From Rubrivivax sp. (GTDB taxonomy: Bacteria; Pseudomonadota; Gammaproteobacteria; Burkholderiales; Burkholderiaceae_C): a DNA stretch of 62,004 bases. The notes beneath the pieces are model-generated. The model did not search any database. It saw only the letters and a list, made by a program, of their open reading frames with translations, and had not been told where the DNA came from. The stretch covers positions 1 through 62,004 of the forward strand of contig JAIYCR010000048.1 of assembly GCA_027487905.1 (NCBI GenBank). The letters are read 5' to 3'. Positions 28,501-37,545 of the stretch are shown piece after piece (positions within the stretch are counted from its first letter, which is position 1; every line of letters starts with the position of its first letter). The position numbers were made by a program, and so were the translations under genes.

Positions 28501-29151
28501 TCACGGGAGCGGTCTGCGCGTGATGCTTGCCACGGCCGCCAACGGCCCGGAGGACGACCGCCAGCGCTTTGGGTTGCCAGGACGACTCGCCGCCGCGGGG
28601 GGCGGGAAGCGCTCGTCGAGCGACTGCAGTCGCCGCTCGGCGGCGACCTGGTTGAACTGGCGCGCCAGCAACTGGAAGAGGGCAGGCCGTTGGGCGAAGA
28701 GTTCCGACCAGCGGGTGGCCAGTTGCAGCTCGACCCTGCACGGCGCAGCGTCGTCGTCGACGCCGCCGGCCGGCAGTTCGGCCAGCAGGGCCAGATAGGC
28801 CAGGCGTCCCTCTTCAAGGCTTGCGCCCATTCGTCGACGCCATGGCGACGCAGGCGCCGGGGCATCGGACCAGGCGCGGGTGCTGCTCGTCCAGCCACAC
28901 GAGCCTGACCCTGACCCGGACCCGGATGCTCCAGGGCTGCTCCCAGGGTAGGCCACCTCTGCACGCCGGCCAAGCGCAGCGCCGAGCCAGGTGTCCAGGC
29001 CCTGCCTCCAACGGGTGGACGAGACTGCGCGTGCTGTCGCCGGCTGGCTGGTGGGAAGCCTGCTGGCTGGGTCCGTGCACACGCCATGGGCCTCATCCGC
29101 GCTGGCGGCGGCCGTGGCTTTCAGTCGTGACAGGAACGTGCGGGTGGGCAT
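28501..29151 (-). pseudogene. Coding-like stretch broken across three frames, after lexA
   Basis: One open frame runs from the ATG at 29151 to a stop at 28501. Its last third (for example LEEGRLAYLALLAELPAGG) has strong coding character, but its middle is a Gly/Ser run with poor codon use. In the same stretch another frame reads PWSIRVRVRVRLVWLDEQ with good GC3, and the third reads RRLRRHGVDEWAQA. Adding one base to each of four short C runs on the coding strand (plus-strand G at 28946-28948, 28859-28862, 28818-28819 and 28597-28602) would join these into one frame continuous with the 27956-28417 gene. It could be a decayed gene, an assembly homopolymer problem, or a coincidence. I recognise no family. 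Confidence 0.4.
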
Positions 29152-29263
29152 TCCCGCATGGTGCGCAGGCCGCGCGCGGCCCATCGGGGGAACAGCGCCG
29201 ACGGACCGGTCCAGTTCGGCCAGCGGCGCTTGGCGGCGCCGAAGCAGCGCCGCAGGAGCGCTG

Positions 29264-29953
29264 CTACATCAGCATCGTGTTGCGGATCAGTCCCACCGCC
29301 AGGCCTTCGAGGCGGAAGTCGGGACTGTCCTCGCCGACGGTGATGACCTGGAAGTCGGGGTTCTCCGGCAACAGTTCGATGACGCCGCGCTGGCGGCGGA
29401 AGCGCTTGACCGTGACCTCGTCGCCCAGGCGGGCCACGACGATCTGGCCGTTGCGCGCGTCATCGGCCTTCTGGACTGCGAGGAGATCGCCGTCGAGGAT
29501 GCCGGCGTCGCGCATGCTCATGCCGCGCACCTTGAGCAGGAAATCGGGCTTGCGGGCGAAGAGCGACGGTTCGACCGAATAGGTCTGGTCGACGTGTTCC
29601 TGCGCCAGCAAGGGGCTGCCGGCTGCCACCCGCCCGACCAGGGGCAGCGTGAGTTGCGCCAGGCTGGGCAAGGGCAGCGAGAACTGCAGGCCGTGGCCGC
29701 TCAGACGCTGTTCGGTGATGGCCCGCAGGGTTTCGGCACGCAGGCGGATGCCCCGGGAGGTTCCGCCCACCAGTTCGATGACGCCCTTGCGGGCCAGTGC
29801 CTGCAGGTGTTCCTCGGCGGCGTTGGCGGAACGGAAGCCCAATTCGGCGGCGATTTCCGCGCGGGTGGGGGGCGCACCGGTTCGCTCGATGGTCGATTGA
29901 ACGAGGTCGAGAATCTGCTGTTGTCGGGCGGTGAGCTTGGGGCTGTCGTCCAT
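29264..29953 (-). CDS. lexA: LexA repressor
   Basis: SOS repressor and self-cleaving peptidase. 229 residues. The winged helix-turn-helix is at about 1-65 ([27 protein letters not shown]). The cleavage site Ala111-Gly112 is in GRVAAGSP, the nucleophile Ser146 in GMSMRDAGI and the general-base Lys183 in TVKRF. All elements needed for RecA-stimulated autocleavage are present. The slightly long linker between the two domains is usual for betaproteobacteria. A strong LexA box lies 58 bases upstream, consistent with autorepression. Confidence 0.97.
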   Translation of the reverse strand: MDDSPKLTARQQQILDLVQSTIERTGAPPTRAEIAAELGFRSANAAEEHLQALARKGVIELVGGTSRGIRLRAETLRAITEQRLSGHGLQFSLPLPSLAQLTLPLVGRVAAGSPLLAQEHVDQTYSVEPSLFARKPDFLLKVRGMSMRDAGILDGDLLAVQKADDARNGQIVVARLGDEVTVKRFRRQRGVIELLPENPDFQVITVGEDSPDFRLEGLAVGLIRNTMLM

Positions 29954-30010
29954 GGGAGCCGTTCAAGGGCAAGGCGGGTGGGCGCACGCGACCTGCGTTT
30001 GCATCCAGTG

Positions 30011-30027
30011 ACTGTATCTTTATCCAG
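30011..30027. promoter_or_regulatory. LexA (SOS) box between lexA and asparaginase gene
   Basis: ACTGTATCTTTATCCAG matches the proteobacterial LexA box CTGT-N8-ACAG, with a single change in the second half (CCAG) and A/T-rich centre. It sits in the divergent spacer. Its right end overlaps the AGGAG ribosome binding site of the asparaginase gene, so LexA binding could block both directions. Confidence 0.85.
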
Positions 30028-30035
30028 GAGACGAC

Positions 30036-31016
30036 ATGCGTCAACACACACCGGTGGTCGTGGTGGTCGGCACCGGCGGAACCATCGCCGGCGAGGCCGC
30101 CCACGCGGGCGACCCCCTGGGCTACACCGCCGCCACGCTGGGCATCGAGGCCTTGCTCGACCGCCTGCCGAAACGGCCCGAGGCGCGGCTCGAAGCCGAG
30201 CAACTGATGCAGCGCGACAGCAAGGACATGTCCGCCGAGGACTGGCAGGCGCTGGCGCTTCGCCTGGGCGAGCACCTGGCGCGGCCTGAGGTCGGTGCCT
30301 TGGTCGTGACCCATGGCACCGACACGCTGGAGGAAACCGCCTGGTTCCTGCAGCGCGTGCTCGAGCCCCGCCTTCCCGTGGTGCTGGTGGCGGCGATGCG
30401 TCCGGCCACCTCGCTGCAGGCGGACGGTCCGCAGAACCTGGCCGACGCCCTGACCGTCGCCCTGGACGCGGCGGCCCGTGGACGTCGCGGGGTGATGGCT
30501 GTGATGGCCGGTCGGGTGTGGGAGGCGCGGGGCCTGCGCAAGGGCCACACCTTCCGGCTGGACGCCTTGCAGGGCGGCGAGGCCGGAGCCCTGGGTGCGG
30601 TCGAGGCCGGCTCGGTGCGGTGGTGGCGCGAGAGCACCGACACCCCGGGCCTGCCGGACGTTCAACGCCAGCGCGCCCTGTCGGCGCCGCCAGGGGCCTG
30701 GCCTCGGGTGGCGGTGGTGTCCAGCCACGCCGGCAGCGATGGCAGCGAAGTCGCGGCGTTGCTCACGGCAGGGTTCCAGGGGCTCGTCGTCGCCGGAACG
30801 GGCCACGCCACCGTCCACCACCGGTTGCAGGCTGCACTGGACCAGGCGCTGCTGGCGGGCAGCCCGCCGCCTGCGGTGTGGATCGGCAGCCGTTGTCCGG
30901 CGGGCGATCCGGCCGCGACGATCCGCGGCCTTCCCGTTCAGGAGGGCTCGACGGAGGTGCCCGCGCTGACCGTCTGGCAGGCCCGCGTGGAGTTGCAGCT
31001 TCGTCTCCTGGGGTGA
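30036..31016 (+). CDS. L-asparaginase family protein
   Basis: 326 residues. The catalytic Thr motifs are GTGGTIAG near residue 12 and VTHGTDTLEETAWF near 90, and AAMRPATSLQADGPQN follows. This defines the bacterial asparaginase/glutaminase fold, which hydrolyses asparagine to aspartate and ammonia. No signal peptide is seen, so it is probably cytoplasmic. An AGGAG ribosome binding site lies 7 bases before the ATG, on the edge of the LexA box. A divergent lexA promoter in the same 82 bases suggests shared control. Confidence 0.9.
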   Translation: MRQHTPVVVVVGTGGTIAGEAAHAGDPLGYTAATLGIEALLDRLPKRPEARLEAEQLMQRDSKDMSAEDWQALALRLGEHLARPEVGALVVTHGTDTLEETAWFLQRVLEPRLPVVLVAAMRPATSLQADGPQNLADALTVALDAAARGRRGVMAVMAGRVWEARGLRKGHTFRLDALQGGEAGALGAVEAGSVRWWRESTDTPGLPDVQRQRALSAPPGAWPRVAVVSSHAGSDGSEVAALLTAGFQGLVVAGTGHATVHHRLQAALDQALLAGSPPPAVWIGSRCPAGDPAATIRGLPVQEGSTEVPALTVWQARVELQLRLLG

Positions 31017-31066
31017 ATCCCGATCTACGCACCGGCTCGGGGCAGGCTCCAATGCCGCACCCGTGA

Positions 31067-31083
31067 TGCACCAGCCGGGTGCA
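31067..31083 (+). terminator. Hairpin after asparaginase gene
   Basis: TGCACC pairs with GGTGCA around a five-base loop and is followed by GGTTTCCC. A second, overlapping GCACCCG/CGGGTGC stem (31057-31082) competes with it. Located 50 bases after the stop and before the sigma-54 promoter. Confidence 0.4.
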
Positions 31084-31113
31084 GGTTTCCCTCGCCCGCG
31101 GACCGGTTCCGGG

Positions 31114-31129
31114 TGGCACAGGGCTTGCG
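31114..31129 (+). promoter_or_regulatory. Sigma-54 (RpoN) promoter of the ABC importer
   Basis: TGGCACAGGGCTTGCG keeps the invariant GG and GC at the required ten-base spacing and matches the consensus TGGCAC-N5-TTGC fully. Transcription would start near 31141, about 20 bases before the importer ATG. An RpoN enhancer-binding protein is expected to control it; none is encoded in the window. Confidence 0.75.
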
Positions 31130-31163
31130 GTTTCAGGTGCAACCTCACCGTCCCGGAGCCTGA

Positions 31164-32825
31164 ATGAGCCCCTCCCGCCTGTCCTCCCTTTCCCCGTCGC
31201 TGCGGACCGCCGCGGCTGTCCTGGTGTCGGCCCTGGTTCCGCTGGCCGCCATCGCGCAGGAGAAGACCCTGCGCATCGCCATGACGGCGGCCGACATTCC
31301 GCGCACGCTGGGCCAGCCCGACCAGGGCTTCGAGGGCAACCGCTTCACCGGCATCCCGATGTACGACGCGCTCACGCAGTGGGACTTGTCCAAGGCGGAC
31401 GCCCCCAGCGTGCTGATCCCCGGCCTGGCCCAGACCTGGGCGGTGGATGCCAAGGACCGCACCAAGTGGGTGTTCAAGCTGCGCCCGGGCGTCAAGTTCC
31501 ACGACGGCTCGGACTTCAACGCCGATGCCGTCGTGTGGAACGTGCGCAAGGTGCTCGACAAGGACGCGGTGCACTTCGACGCCAGCCAGGTGGGCGTCAC
31601 CGCCAGCCGCATGCCCACGCTGCGCAGCGCCCGCAAGATCGATGAGCTCACGGTGGAACTCACCACCAGCGAGCCGGACGCCTTCCTGCCGCTGAACCTC
31701 ACCAACCTCTTCATGGCGTCGCCGGCCCACTGGCAGAAGAAGTTCGATGCCGCGGCCGGTGCCACCCCGGCCGACAAGAGCAAGGCCGCCTGGACGGCCT
31801 TCGCGGCCGACGCCTCGGGCAGCGGCCCCTTCCGCATGACCCGCTTCGTGCCGCGTGAGCGCCTGGAACTGGCCGCCAACAAGGGCTACTGGGACGCCAA
31901 GCGGGTGCCCAAGATCGACCGCGTCGTGATGATCCCCATGCCCGAGGCCAACGCGCGCACCGCAGCGTTGCTGTCCGGCCAGGTCGACTGGATCGAGGCC
32001 CCGTCGCCCGATGCGATGGCCGCCATCCGCCAGCGCGGCAACGTCGTCTACTTCAACCAGCAGCCCCATGTCTGGCCCTGGCAGCTGAGCTTCGCTGAAG
32101 GCTCGCCCTGGCTGGACAAGCGGGTCCGCCATGCCGCGAACCTGTGCGTGGACCGCACCGGCCTGCTCAAGCTGCTGGGCGGCATGATGGGTATTCCCAA
32201 GGGTACGGTGCCCCCGGGCCATCCGTGGTGGGGTAACCCGAAGTTCGACATCCGCTACGACCCCGAGGCTGCGAAGAAGCTGATGGCCGAAGCCGGCCAC
32301 ACCCCGGCCAAGCCGCTGCGGGTGAAGGTGCAGATCAGCGCGAGCGGCTCGGGCCAGATGCAGCCGCTGCCGATGAACGAGTTCGTCCAGCAGTCGCTCA
32401 AGCAGTGCGGCTTCGACGTGCAGTTCGACGTCATCGAATGGAACACGCTGTTCACCAACTGGCGCCGCGGCGCGAAGGACCCGACGGCCAACGGCGCCCA
32501 CGCGATCAACGTGAGCTATGCATCGATGGACCCGTTCTTCGCGATGGTCCGCTTCACCAGCACCAAGACCTTCCCGCCGGTCAGCAACAACTGGGGCTTC
32601 TTCGGCAACGACGAGTTCGACAAGCTCATCGCCGATGCCCGCACCAGTTTCGACGACAAGGCCCGCGACGCGGCACTGGCCCGACTGCACGCCCGCATCG
32701 TCGAAGAGGCGCCTTTCATCTGGATCGCGCATGACGTCGGCCCGCGGGCGATGACCCCGCGCGTCAAGGGCGTGGTGCAGCCGCGCAGCTGGTTCATCGA
32801 CATCGCCACGATGAGCATGGACTGA
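31164..32825 (+). CDS. Peptide-type ABC transporter substrate-binding protein
   Basis: 553 residues of the DppA/OppA family (SBP family 5). A signal peptide ends near residue 32 (VPLAAIAQ). Family landmarks are WVFKLRPGVKFHDGSDFNADAV, GSGPFRMTRFVPRERLEL, and NEFVQQSLKQCGFDV toward the C-terminus. It delivers a peptide, opine or similar ligand to the permeases that follow. It is the first gene of the five-gene operon and is preceded by a GGAG ribosome binding site and the sigma-54 promoter. Confidence 0.94.
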   Translation: MSPSRLSSLSPSLRTAAAVLVSALVPLAAIAQEKTLRIAMTAADIPRTLGQPDQGFEGNRFTGIPMYDALTQWDLSKADAPSVLIPGLAQTWAVDAKDRTKWVFKLRPGVKFHDGSDFNADAVVWNVRKVLDKDAVHFDASQVGVTASRMPTLRSARKIDELTVELTTSEPDAFLPLNLTNLFMASPAHWQKKFDAAAGATPADKSKAAWTAFAADASGSGPFRMTRFVPRERLELAANKGYWDAKRVPKIDRVVMIPMPEANARTAALLSGQVDWIEAPSPDAMAAIRQRGNVVYFNQQPHVWPWQLSFAEGSPWLDKRVRHAANLCVDRTGLLKLLGGMMGIPKGTVPPGHPWWGNPKFDIRYDPEAAKKLMAEAGHTPAKPLRVKVQISASGSGQMQPLPMNEFVQQSLKQCGFDVQFDVIEWNTLFTNWRRGAKDPTANGAHAINVSYASMDPFFAMVRFTSTKTFPPVSNNWGFFGNDEFDKLIADARTSFDDKARDAALARLHARIVEEAPFIWIAHDVGPRAMTPRVKGVVQPRSWFIDIATMSMD

Positions 32826-32856
32826 CGGCGGCCTCGCCGCCACCGCCCCGCTGCCC

Positions 32857-33810
32857 ATGCTTGCCTACCTCCTGCGACGCGTCGTCTATTCGCTGCCCAT
32901 CATGCTGGGCGTGGCCCTGGTGTGCTTCGGGCTGGTCCACCTGGCACCGGGCGATCCGCTGGTGTCCATCCTGCCGCCGGACGCGTCGCAGGAACTGCAG
33001 GAGCGGCTGACGCAGCTCTACGGCTTCGACCGTTCGCTGCCCGAGCAGTTCGTCAGCTGGGTGTGGCGGGCGCTGCAGGGCGACCTGGGCACCTCCATCG
33101 CGAGCAGCCGGCCGGTGGCCACCGAGGTGCTCACCGCAGTGGTCAACACGCTGCGGCTGGCGCTGGTGGCCACGCTCATCGGCTTCGTCTTCGGTTGCCT
33201 GTTCGGTTTCGTTGCCGGCTACTTCCGAAACTCCTGGCTCGACCGCCTGGCCTCGATGCTGTCGGTGCTGGGCGTCAGCGTGCCGCACTACTGGCTGGGC
33301 ATGGTGCTGGTCATCGTGTTCGCCGCGCAGCTGAACTGGCTGCCGGCCACCGGTGCCGGCCCAGGTGGCTCGGGCGACTGGGCCTGGAACTGGGACCATG
33401 TGAAGCACATGATCCTGCCGGCCCTGACCATGTCGGTCATCCCGATGGGCATCATCGCCCGCACGGTGCGCGCACTCGTGGCCGAGCTGCTCGCGCAGGA
33501 GTTCATCATCGGGCTGAAGGCCAAGGGCCTGACCGGTTTCGGCGTCTTCCGCCATGTGGTGAAGAACGCGGCGCCCACGGCCCTGGCGGTGATGGGTCTG
33601 CAGCTGGGCTACCTGCTGGGCGGCTCCATCCTGATCGAGACGGTGTTCTCCTGGCCGGGCACCGGCTTCCTGCTCAACAGCGCCATCTTCCAGCGCGACC
33701 TGCCGCTGCTGCAGGGAACCATCCTGGTGCTCGCGCTGTTCTTCGTCGTGCTCAACATGGTTGTGGACGTGATCCAGACCCTGCTTGACCCGCGCATTGC
33801 GCGCGCTTGA
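32857..33810 (+). CDS. ABC transporter permease, DppB-like
   Basis: 317 residues with six membrane helices. The N-terminal MLAYLLRRVVYSLPIMLGVAL and the GDPLVS motif are typical of DppB/OppB. The EAA loop is close to ELLAQEFIIGLKAKGLTG, which contacts the ATPase, and the C-terminal VFSWPGTGFLL and LDPRI segments follow. It follows the binding protein by 31 bases. Confidence 0.95.
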   Translation: MLAYLLRRVVYSLPIMLGVALVCFGLVHLAPGDPLVSILPPDASQELQERLTQLYGFDRSLPEQFVSWVWRALQGDLGTSIASSRPVATEVLTAVVNTLRLALVATLIGFVFGCLFGFVAGYFRNSWLDRLASMLSVLGVSVPHYWLGMVLVIVFAAQLNWLPATGAGPGGSGDWAWNWDHVKHMILPALTMSVIPMGIIARTVRALVAELLAQEFIIGLKAKGLTGFGVFRHVVKNAAPTALAVMGLQLGYLLGGSILIETVFSWPGTGFLLNSAIFQRDLPLLQGTILVLALFFVVLNMVVDVIQTLLDPRIARA

Positions 33811-33824
33811 CCGGCCCCCGCACG

Positions 33825-34718
33825 ATGACCTCCCTTTCCCTCGATCCGGCCAAGGTGCCGGCGGTGGCCTTCCAGGCCTCGCGCGGCTACTGGGGCTCGG
33901 TGCTGCAGCGCTTCCTGCGCGACCCGGTCGCCGTGGGCGCCGGCGCGGTGGTGCTGATGCTGCTGGCCATGGCCGTCTTCGGCCCCTGGCTGGCGCCGGC
34001 CGACCCGTTGAAATCCTCGATGCTCGGTCGCCTGCAGCCCATCGGCGCCGAGGGCTACCCGCTGGGCAGCGACGAGCTCGGCCGCGACATGCTCAGCCGC
34101 CTCATCGTCGGTGCGCGGCTGTCGCTCTTCATGGGCCTCACGCCGGTGCTGCTGGCCTTTGGCATCGGTGCGGGCATCGGCATCGTCGCGGGTTATGCCG
34201 GTGGCTGGCTGAACACGGTGATCATGCGCACCATCGACGTGTTCTACGCCTTTCCGTCGGTGCTGCTGGCCATCGCGCTGTCAGGCGCGCTGGGTGCGGG
34301 CATCACCAATTCGCTGATCTCGCTGACCATCGTGTTCATCCCGCCGATCGCCCGGGTCGCCGAGAGCGTGACCACGCAGGTGCGCAACCGCGACTTCGTC
34401 GAAGCTGCCCGGGCTTCGGGGGCCGGCGCCTTCACCATCGTGCGGGTGCACGTGCTGGGCAACGTGCTGGGCCCCATCTTCGTCTATGCCACCAGCCTCA
34501 TCGCGGTGTCGATGATCCTGGCCTCCGGGCTGAGCTTCCTCGGGCTGGGCGTGAAGCCGCCTGAACCCGAATGGGGCCTGATGCTGAACACGCTGCGCAC
34601 GGCCATCTACACCCAGCCCTGGGTGGCGGCGCTGCCGGGAGCGATGATCTTCATCACCTCCATCGCCTTCAACCTGCTGTCCGACGGACTGCGCAGCGCG
34701 ATGGACAACAAGTCATGA
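33825..34718 (+). CDS. ABC transporter permease, DppC-like
   Basis: 297 residues with six membrane helices. The [21 protein letters not shown] motif is diagnostic of DppC/OppC, and the EAA loop reads [15 protein letters not shown]. Its partner is the DppB-like protein. Its stop overlaps the first ATPase start as ATGA. An earlier TTG at 33807 is possible but less likely. Confidence 0.95.
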   Translation: MTSLSLDPAKVPAVAFQASRGYWGSVLQRFLRDPVAVGAGAVVLMLLAMAVFGPWLAPADPLKSSMLGRLQPIGAEGYPLGSDELGRDMLSRLIVGARLSLFMGLTPVLLAFGIGAGIGIVAGYAGGWLNTVIMRTIDVFYAFPSVLLAIALSGALGAGITNSLISLTIVFIPPIARVAESVTTQVRNRDFVEAARASGAGAFTIVRVHVLGNVLGPIFVYATSLIAVSMILASGLSFLGLGVKPPEPEWGLMLNTLRTAIYTQPWVAALPGAMIFITSIAFNLLSDGLRSAMDNKS

Positions 34719-35734
34719 AGTCGCTGCTGGAGATCCGCGGGCTGGTCAAGCATTTCCCGCTCAAGAAGGACGTGCTGGGCCGCGGCGGTGGCGTGGTGCG
34801 GGCGGTGGACGGCATCGACTTCCATGTCCGCGAGGGCGAGACGCTCGGGGTGGTGGGCGAGTCGGGCTGCGGCAAGAGCACGACGGCCCGGCTGCTGATG
34901 CACCTGATCGAGCCCACCGCGGGCGAGGTGATCTTCGACGGCGCGGCCGTGGGCTCGCGCGACCTGCCGCTCAAGGAATTCCGACGCCAGGTGCAGATGG
35001 TGTTCCAGGACAGCTATGCGTCCCTGAACCCGCGGCTGACCATCGAGGATTCGGTGGCCTTCGGGCCCATGGTCCACGGGCTGGCCCGTCAGCCCAGCGT
35101 CGAGCGTGCCCGCGACCTGCTCGCCCGGGTGGGGCTGGACCCGTCGCGCTTCGCCGAGCGCTACCCGCACGAACTGTCCGGCGGACAGCGCCAGCGGGTG
35201 AACATCGCCCGTGCCTTGGCGCTGCAGCCGCGGGTGGTCATCCTCGACGAAGCGGTGTCGGCGCTGGACAAGTCGGTGGAGGCCCAGGTGCTCAACCTGC
35301 TGCTCGACCTCAAGCAGGATTTCGGTCTGACCTACGTGTTCATCAGCCACGACCTGAACGTGGTGCGCTTCGTCTCCGACCGGGTGATGGTGATGTACCT
35401 CGGCGAGGTGGCCGAGATCGGCTCGGCCGAATCGCTGTTCACCGCCGCGCGTCATCCTTACACCCGCGCACTGCTGTCGTCCATGCCCAGCCTCGACCCG
35501 GACCACCGCACCGAGGTCGCCCCGCTGGCGGGCGACCCGCCCAACCCGATCTCCCCGCCGAGCGGCTGCCGCTTCCACCCGCGCTGCTCGCTGGCCGCGC
35601 CGGTCTGCGCCACGCGTGCGCCGTCACGCCGCTCGCTGGCCTCGGGTGTGGGGGTTGCCTGCCTGATCCAGGAGCCCGACAGCGGCCACCCGCAAGCCGC
35701 CGCTGCCGCCCCCGCCCTGACGGAGGCTGCATGA
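34715..35734 (+). CDS. ABC transporter ATPase, OppF/DppF-like
   Basis: 339 residues. Walker A is GESGCGKST, the Q loop [11 protein letters not shown], the signature LSGGQRQRV, Walker [13 protein letters not shown] and the His switch ISHDL. The C-terminal extension contains a Cys-containing oligopeptide-transporter tail ([16 protein letters not shown]). An OppF-type protein precedes the OppD-type one, the reverse of the usual order. Its stop overlaps the next start as ATGA. Confidence 0.95.
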   Translation: MKSLLEIRGLVKHFPLKKDVLGRGGGVVRAVDGIDFHVREGETLGVVGESGCGKSTTARLLMHLIEPTAGEVIFDGAAVGSRDLPLKEFRRQVQMVFQDSYASLNPRLTIEDSVAFGPMVHGLARQPSVERARDLLARVGLDPSRFAERYPHELSGGQRQRVNIARALALQPRVVILDEAVSALDKSVEAQVLNLLLDLKQDFGLTYVFISHDLNVVRFVSDRVMVMYLGEVAEIGSAESLFTAARHPYTRALLSSMPSLDPDHRTEVAPLAGDPPNPISPPSGCRFHPRCSLAAPVCATRAPSRRSLASGVGVACLIQEPDSGHPQAAAAAPALTEAA

Positions 35735-36777
35735 GCGAGCCGTCAACGATGCCCGCGCCCAGCCTGGCGGCAGCCGGCGACCCGTTGGTGGAAATCCGCG
35801 ACCTCACCGTGCGCTTCACCCAGGGCAGCCGCCCGGTGCAGGCGGTCAACGGCGTGAACCTCAGCGTTCGCCGGGGGGAGGTGGTGGCCCTCATCGGCGA
35901 GTCCGGTTCGGGCAAGAGCGTCACCTTGCGCAGCCTGCTTCGGCTGCACCCGCCGGCCCGCACCGTGATCGGTGGCAGCCTGCGGGTGGCGGGCCGCGAT
36001 GTGCTCGCGATGTCCGAACGCGAACTGGCGGACTACCGCGGGGCGGTGGCCTCGATGATCTTCCAGGAGCCGCTGCTGGCGCTGGACCCGGTCTATACCG
36101 TCGGACAGCAGATCGTCGAGTCCATCCGGCGTCACGAGCGCATCACCCGCGAGCAGGCGCACTCAAGGGCGCTGGCCCTCTTCGAGCGCGTGCGCATTCC
36201 CAGCCCCGAGCGTCGCCTGGCGGCCTATCCGCACGAAATGAGCGGCGGCATGCGGCAGCGCGCCATGATCGCGCTGGCGCTGGCCTGCAGGCCGCAGCTG
36301 CTGCTGGCCGACGAGCCCACCACGGCGCTCGACGCCACGGTGCAGATCCAGATCCTGCTGCTGCTGCGCGAACTGCAGCGCGAACTGGGCCTGGGCATCG
36401 TCTTCGTCACCCACGACATCGGTGCGGCCATCGAGGTGGCCGATCGCATCGCGGTGATGTATGCCGGCCGCATCGTCGAAGAGGGCAGTGCGCGCCAGCT
36501 GATCCGCCAGCCGCGCCACCCTTACACCTTGGCGCTGCTGCAAAGCCGCGCCCATGGCGCGCTGGCACCCGGTGCACGGCTGGCCACCATCGGTGGCTCC
36601 CCGCCAGACCTGTCCCGGCTGCCTGCGGGCTGCGCCTTCGCCGACCGCTGCGATCGGGCGGTCGATGCCTGCCGTGGCGCCCAGCCGGCGGAGGTGGAAA
36701 TCGAGCCCGGGCACAGGGCCCGCTGCATCCGCACCGATGGCGTCCGGGTGGACAGCGTGCTGCAGGCGGACAGCTGA
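35731..36777 (+). CDS. ABC transporter ATPase, OppD/DppD-like
   Basis: 348 residues. Walker A is GESGSGKSV, the Q loop [11 protein letters not shown] (EP instead of the more common DP), the signature MSGGMRQRA, Walker [13 protein letters not shown] and the His switch THDIG. A Cys-rich OppD/DppD C-terminal tail ([15 protein letters not shown]) is present. It is the last gene of the importer operon, and a hairpin follows 35 bases downstream. Confidence 0.95.
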   Translation: MSEPSTMPAPSLAAAGDPLVEIRDLTVRFTQGSRPVQAVNGVNLSVRRGEVVALIGESGSGKSVTLRSLLRLHPPARTVIGGSLRVAGRDVLAMSERELADYRGAVASMIFQEPLLALDPVYTVGQQIVESIRRHERITREQAHSRALALFERVRIPSPERRLAAYPHEMSGGMRQRAMIALALACRPQLLLADEPTTALDATVQIQILLLLRELQRELGLGIVFVTHDIGAAIEVADRIAVMYAGRIVEEGSARQLIRQPRHPYTLALLQSRAHGALAPGARLATIGGSPPDLSRLPAGCAFADRCDRAVDACRGAQPAEVEIEPGHRARCIRTDGVRVDSVLQADS

Positions 36778-36809
36778 CCTGACGCGCTCGGCCGGGCGGC
36801 CGGGCGGCC

Positions 36810-37403
36810 TCAGCCGCGCTGCGAAGCGCGGCCGGGGTTTCGGCCCTGCATCGGCTCGTAGAACGCCCGGATGGCCCGGATGTCGCCTTCGGTGTCGTCG
36901 GTGGGCCAGTGCAGGGGCCCGAGGCCGACCCGGCGCTCGCGGTAGTCCATGTAGGCCAGCACGATGGGCACGCCCGCGCCGCGCGCGATGTGGTGAAAGC
37001 CCGTCTTCCAGGCCACGCTGTCGCTGCGGGTGCCCGCCGGGGGAACGGCGAGCTGCACCGGGCCGTCCGCCGCCTTCAGGGCCTGCACCGACGCGGCCAC
37101 CAGCCCGGTGCTGCGCGAGCGATCGACGCTGATGCCGCCCAGCCAGCGCATCGTCGCGCCGAAGGGTGCCTTGAACAGGCTGTCCTTGCCCATCCAGTAG
37201 AGGTTCAGGTCCAGCGCGAAGGCGGCCATCAGCGTCCAGGGCAGGTCCCAGTTGCTGGTGTGGGGTGCGCCGATCACCACGCTGCGGCTGGCCCGCGGGT
37301 CGAGCCGGCCCTCGACCTTCCAGCCATTCAGGCGCAGCAGCACGATGGACAGGGCGCGCAGCAGGGGTCGCACGATCGGGGTGGAGAAGAGGGTGCGGTG
37401 CAT
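36810..37403 (-). CDS. PlsC-like acyltransferase with altered EGTR motif
   Basis: 197 residues. The catalytic HX4D motif is HTSNWD near residue 48. GKDSLFKAPFG and a later VPIVLAYMDY match the 1-acyl-glycerol-3-phosphate acyltransferase family, which would add an acyl chain to lysophosphatidate or a related lipid at the membrane. The third motif, normally PEGTR, reads PPAGTRS, so the usual Glu is Ala; one base (GAG to GCG) would explain it. The enzyme may be altered or inactive. It diverges from the lipoprotein gene and converges with the importer operon. Confidence 0.85.
   Translation of the reverse strand: MHRTLFSTPIVRPLLRALSIVLLRLNGWKVEGRLDPRASRSVVIGAPHTSNWDLPWTLMAAFALDLNLYWMGKDSLFKAPFGATMRWLGGISVDRSRSTGLVAASVQALKAADGPVQLAVPPAGTRSDSVAWKTGFHHIARGAGVPIVLAYMDYRERRVGLGPLHWPTDDTEGDIRAIRAFYEPMQGRNPGRASQRG
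36813..36832 (+). terminator. Hairpin ending the importer operon
   Basis: Perfect eight-pair stem GCCGCGCT/AGCGCGGC closed by a GCGA (GNRA-type) loop, then CGGGGTTT. It overlaps the last codons of the convergent acyltransferase gene, so the same bases serve both. Confidence 0.45.
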
Positions 37404-37480
37404 GGCGGAAGTATCGCGTCCGGGCCTTGGGATGCCAGGGCCTGCACCCTGGCTGCGCTGCAGTGCCCACGCACCACGGC

Positions 37481-37498
37481 CTGTCACTGAACGGTCAC
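37481..37498 (+). promoter_or_regulatory. Pho box (PhoB binding site)
   Basis: CTGTCAC, four bases (TGAA), then CGGTCAC: two direct heptamers with the spacing of the PhoB consensus CTGTCAT-N4-CTGTCAT. A weak -10 (CATGCT, 37509-37514) lies ten bases beyond, where a PhoB-dependent promoter should have it, giving a short leader to the ATG at 37546. Confidence 0.7.
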
Positions 37499-37545
37499 GT
37501 CGCGGACCCATGCTCGGCGTCCACCCGTCATCTCCGGAAGCACCG

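Noticed and set aside
29460-32858. Open frame of over 1100 codons on the minus strand opposite the importer and asparaginase genes
   Set aside because: It runs through clear asparaginase and binding-protein genes on the other strand and has no recognisable domain outside the LexA overlap in another frame.
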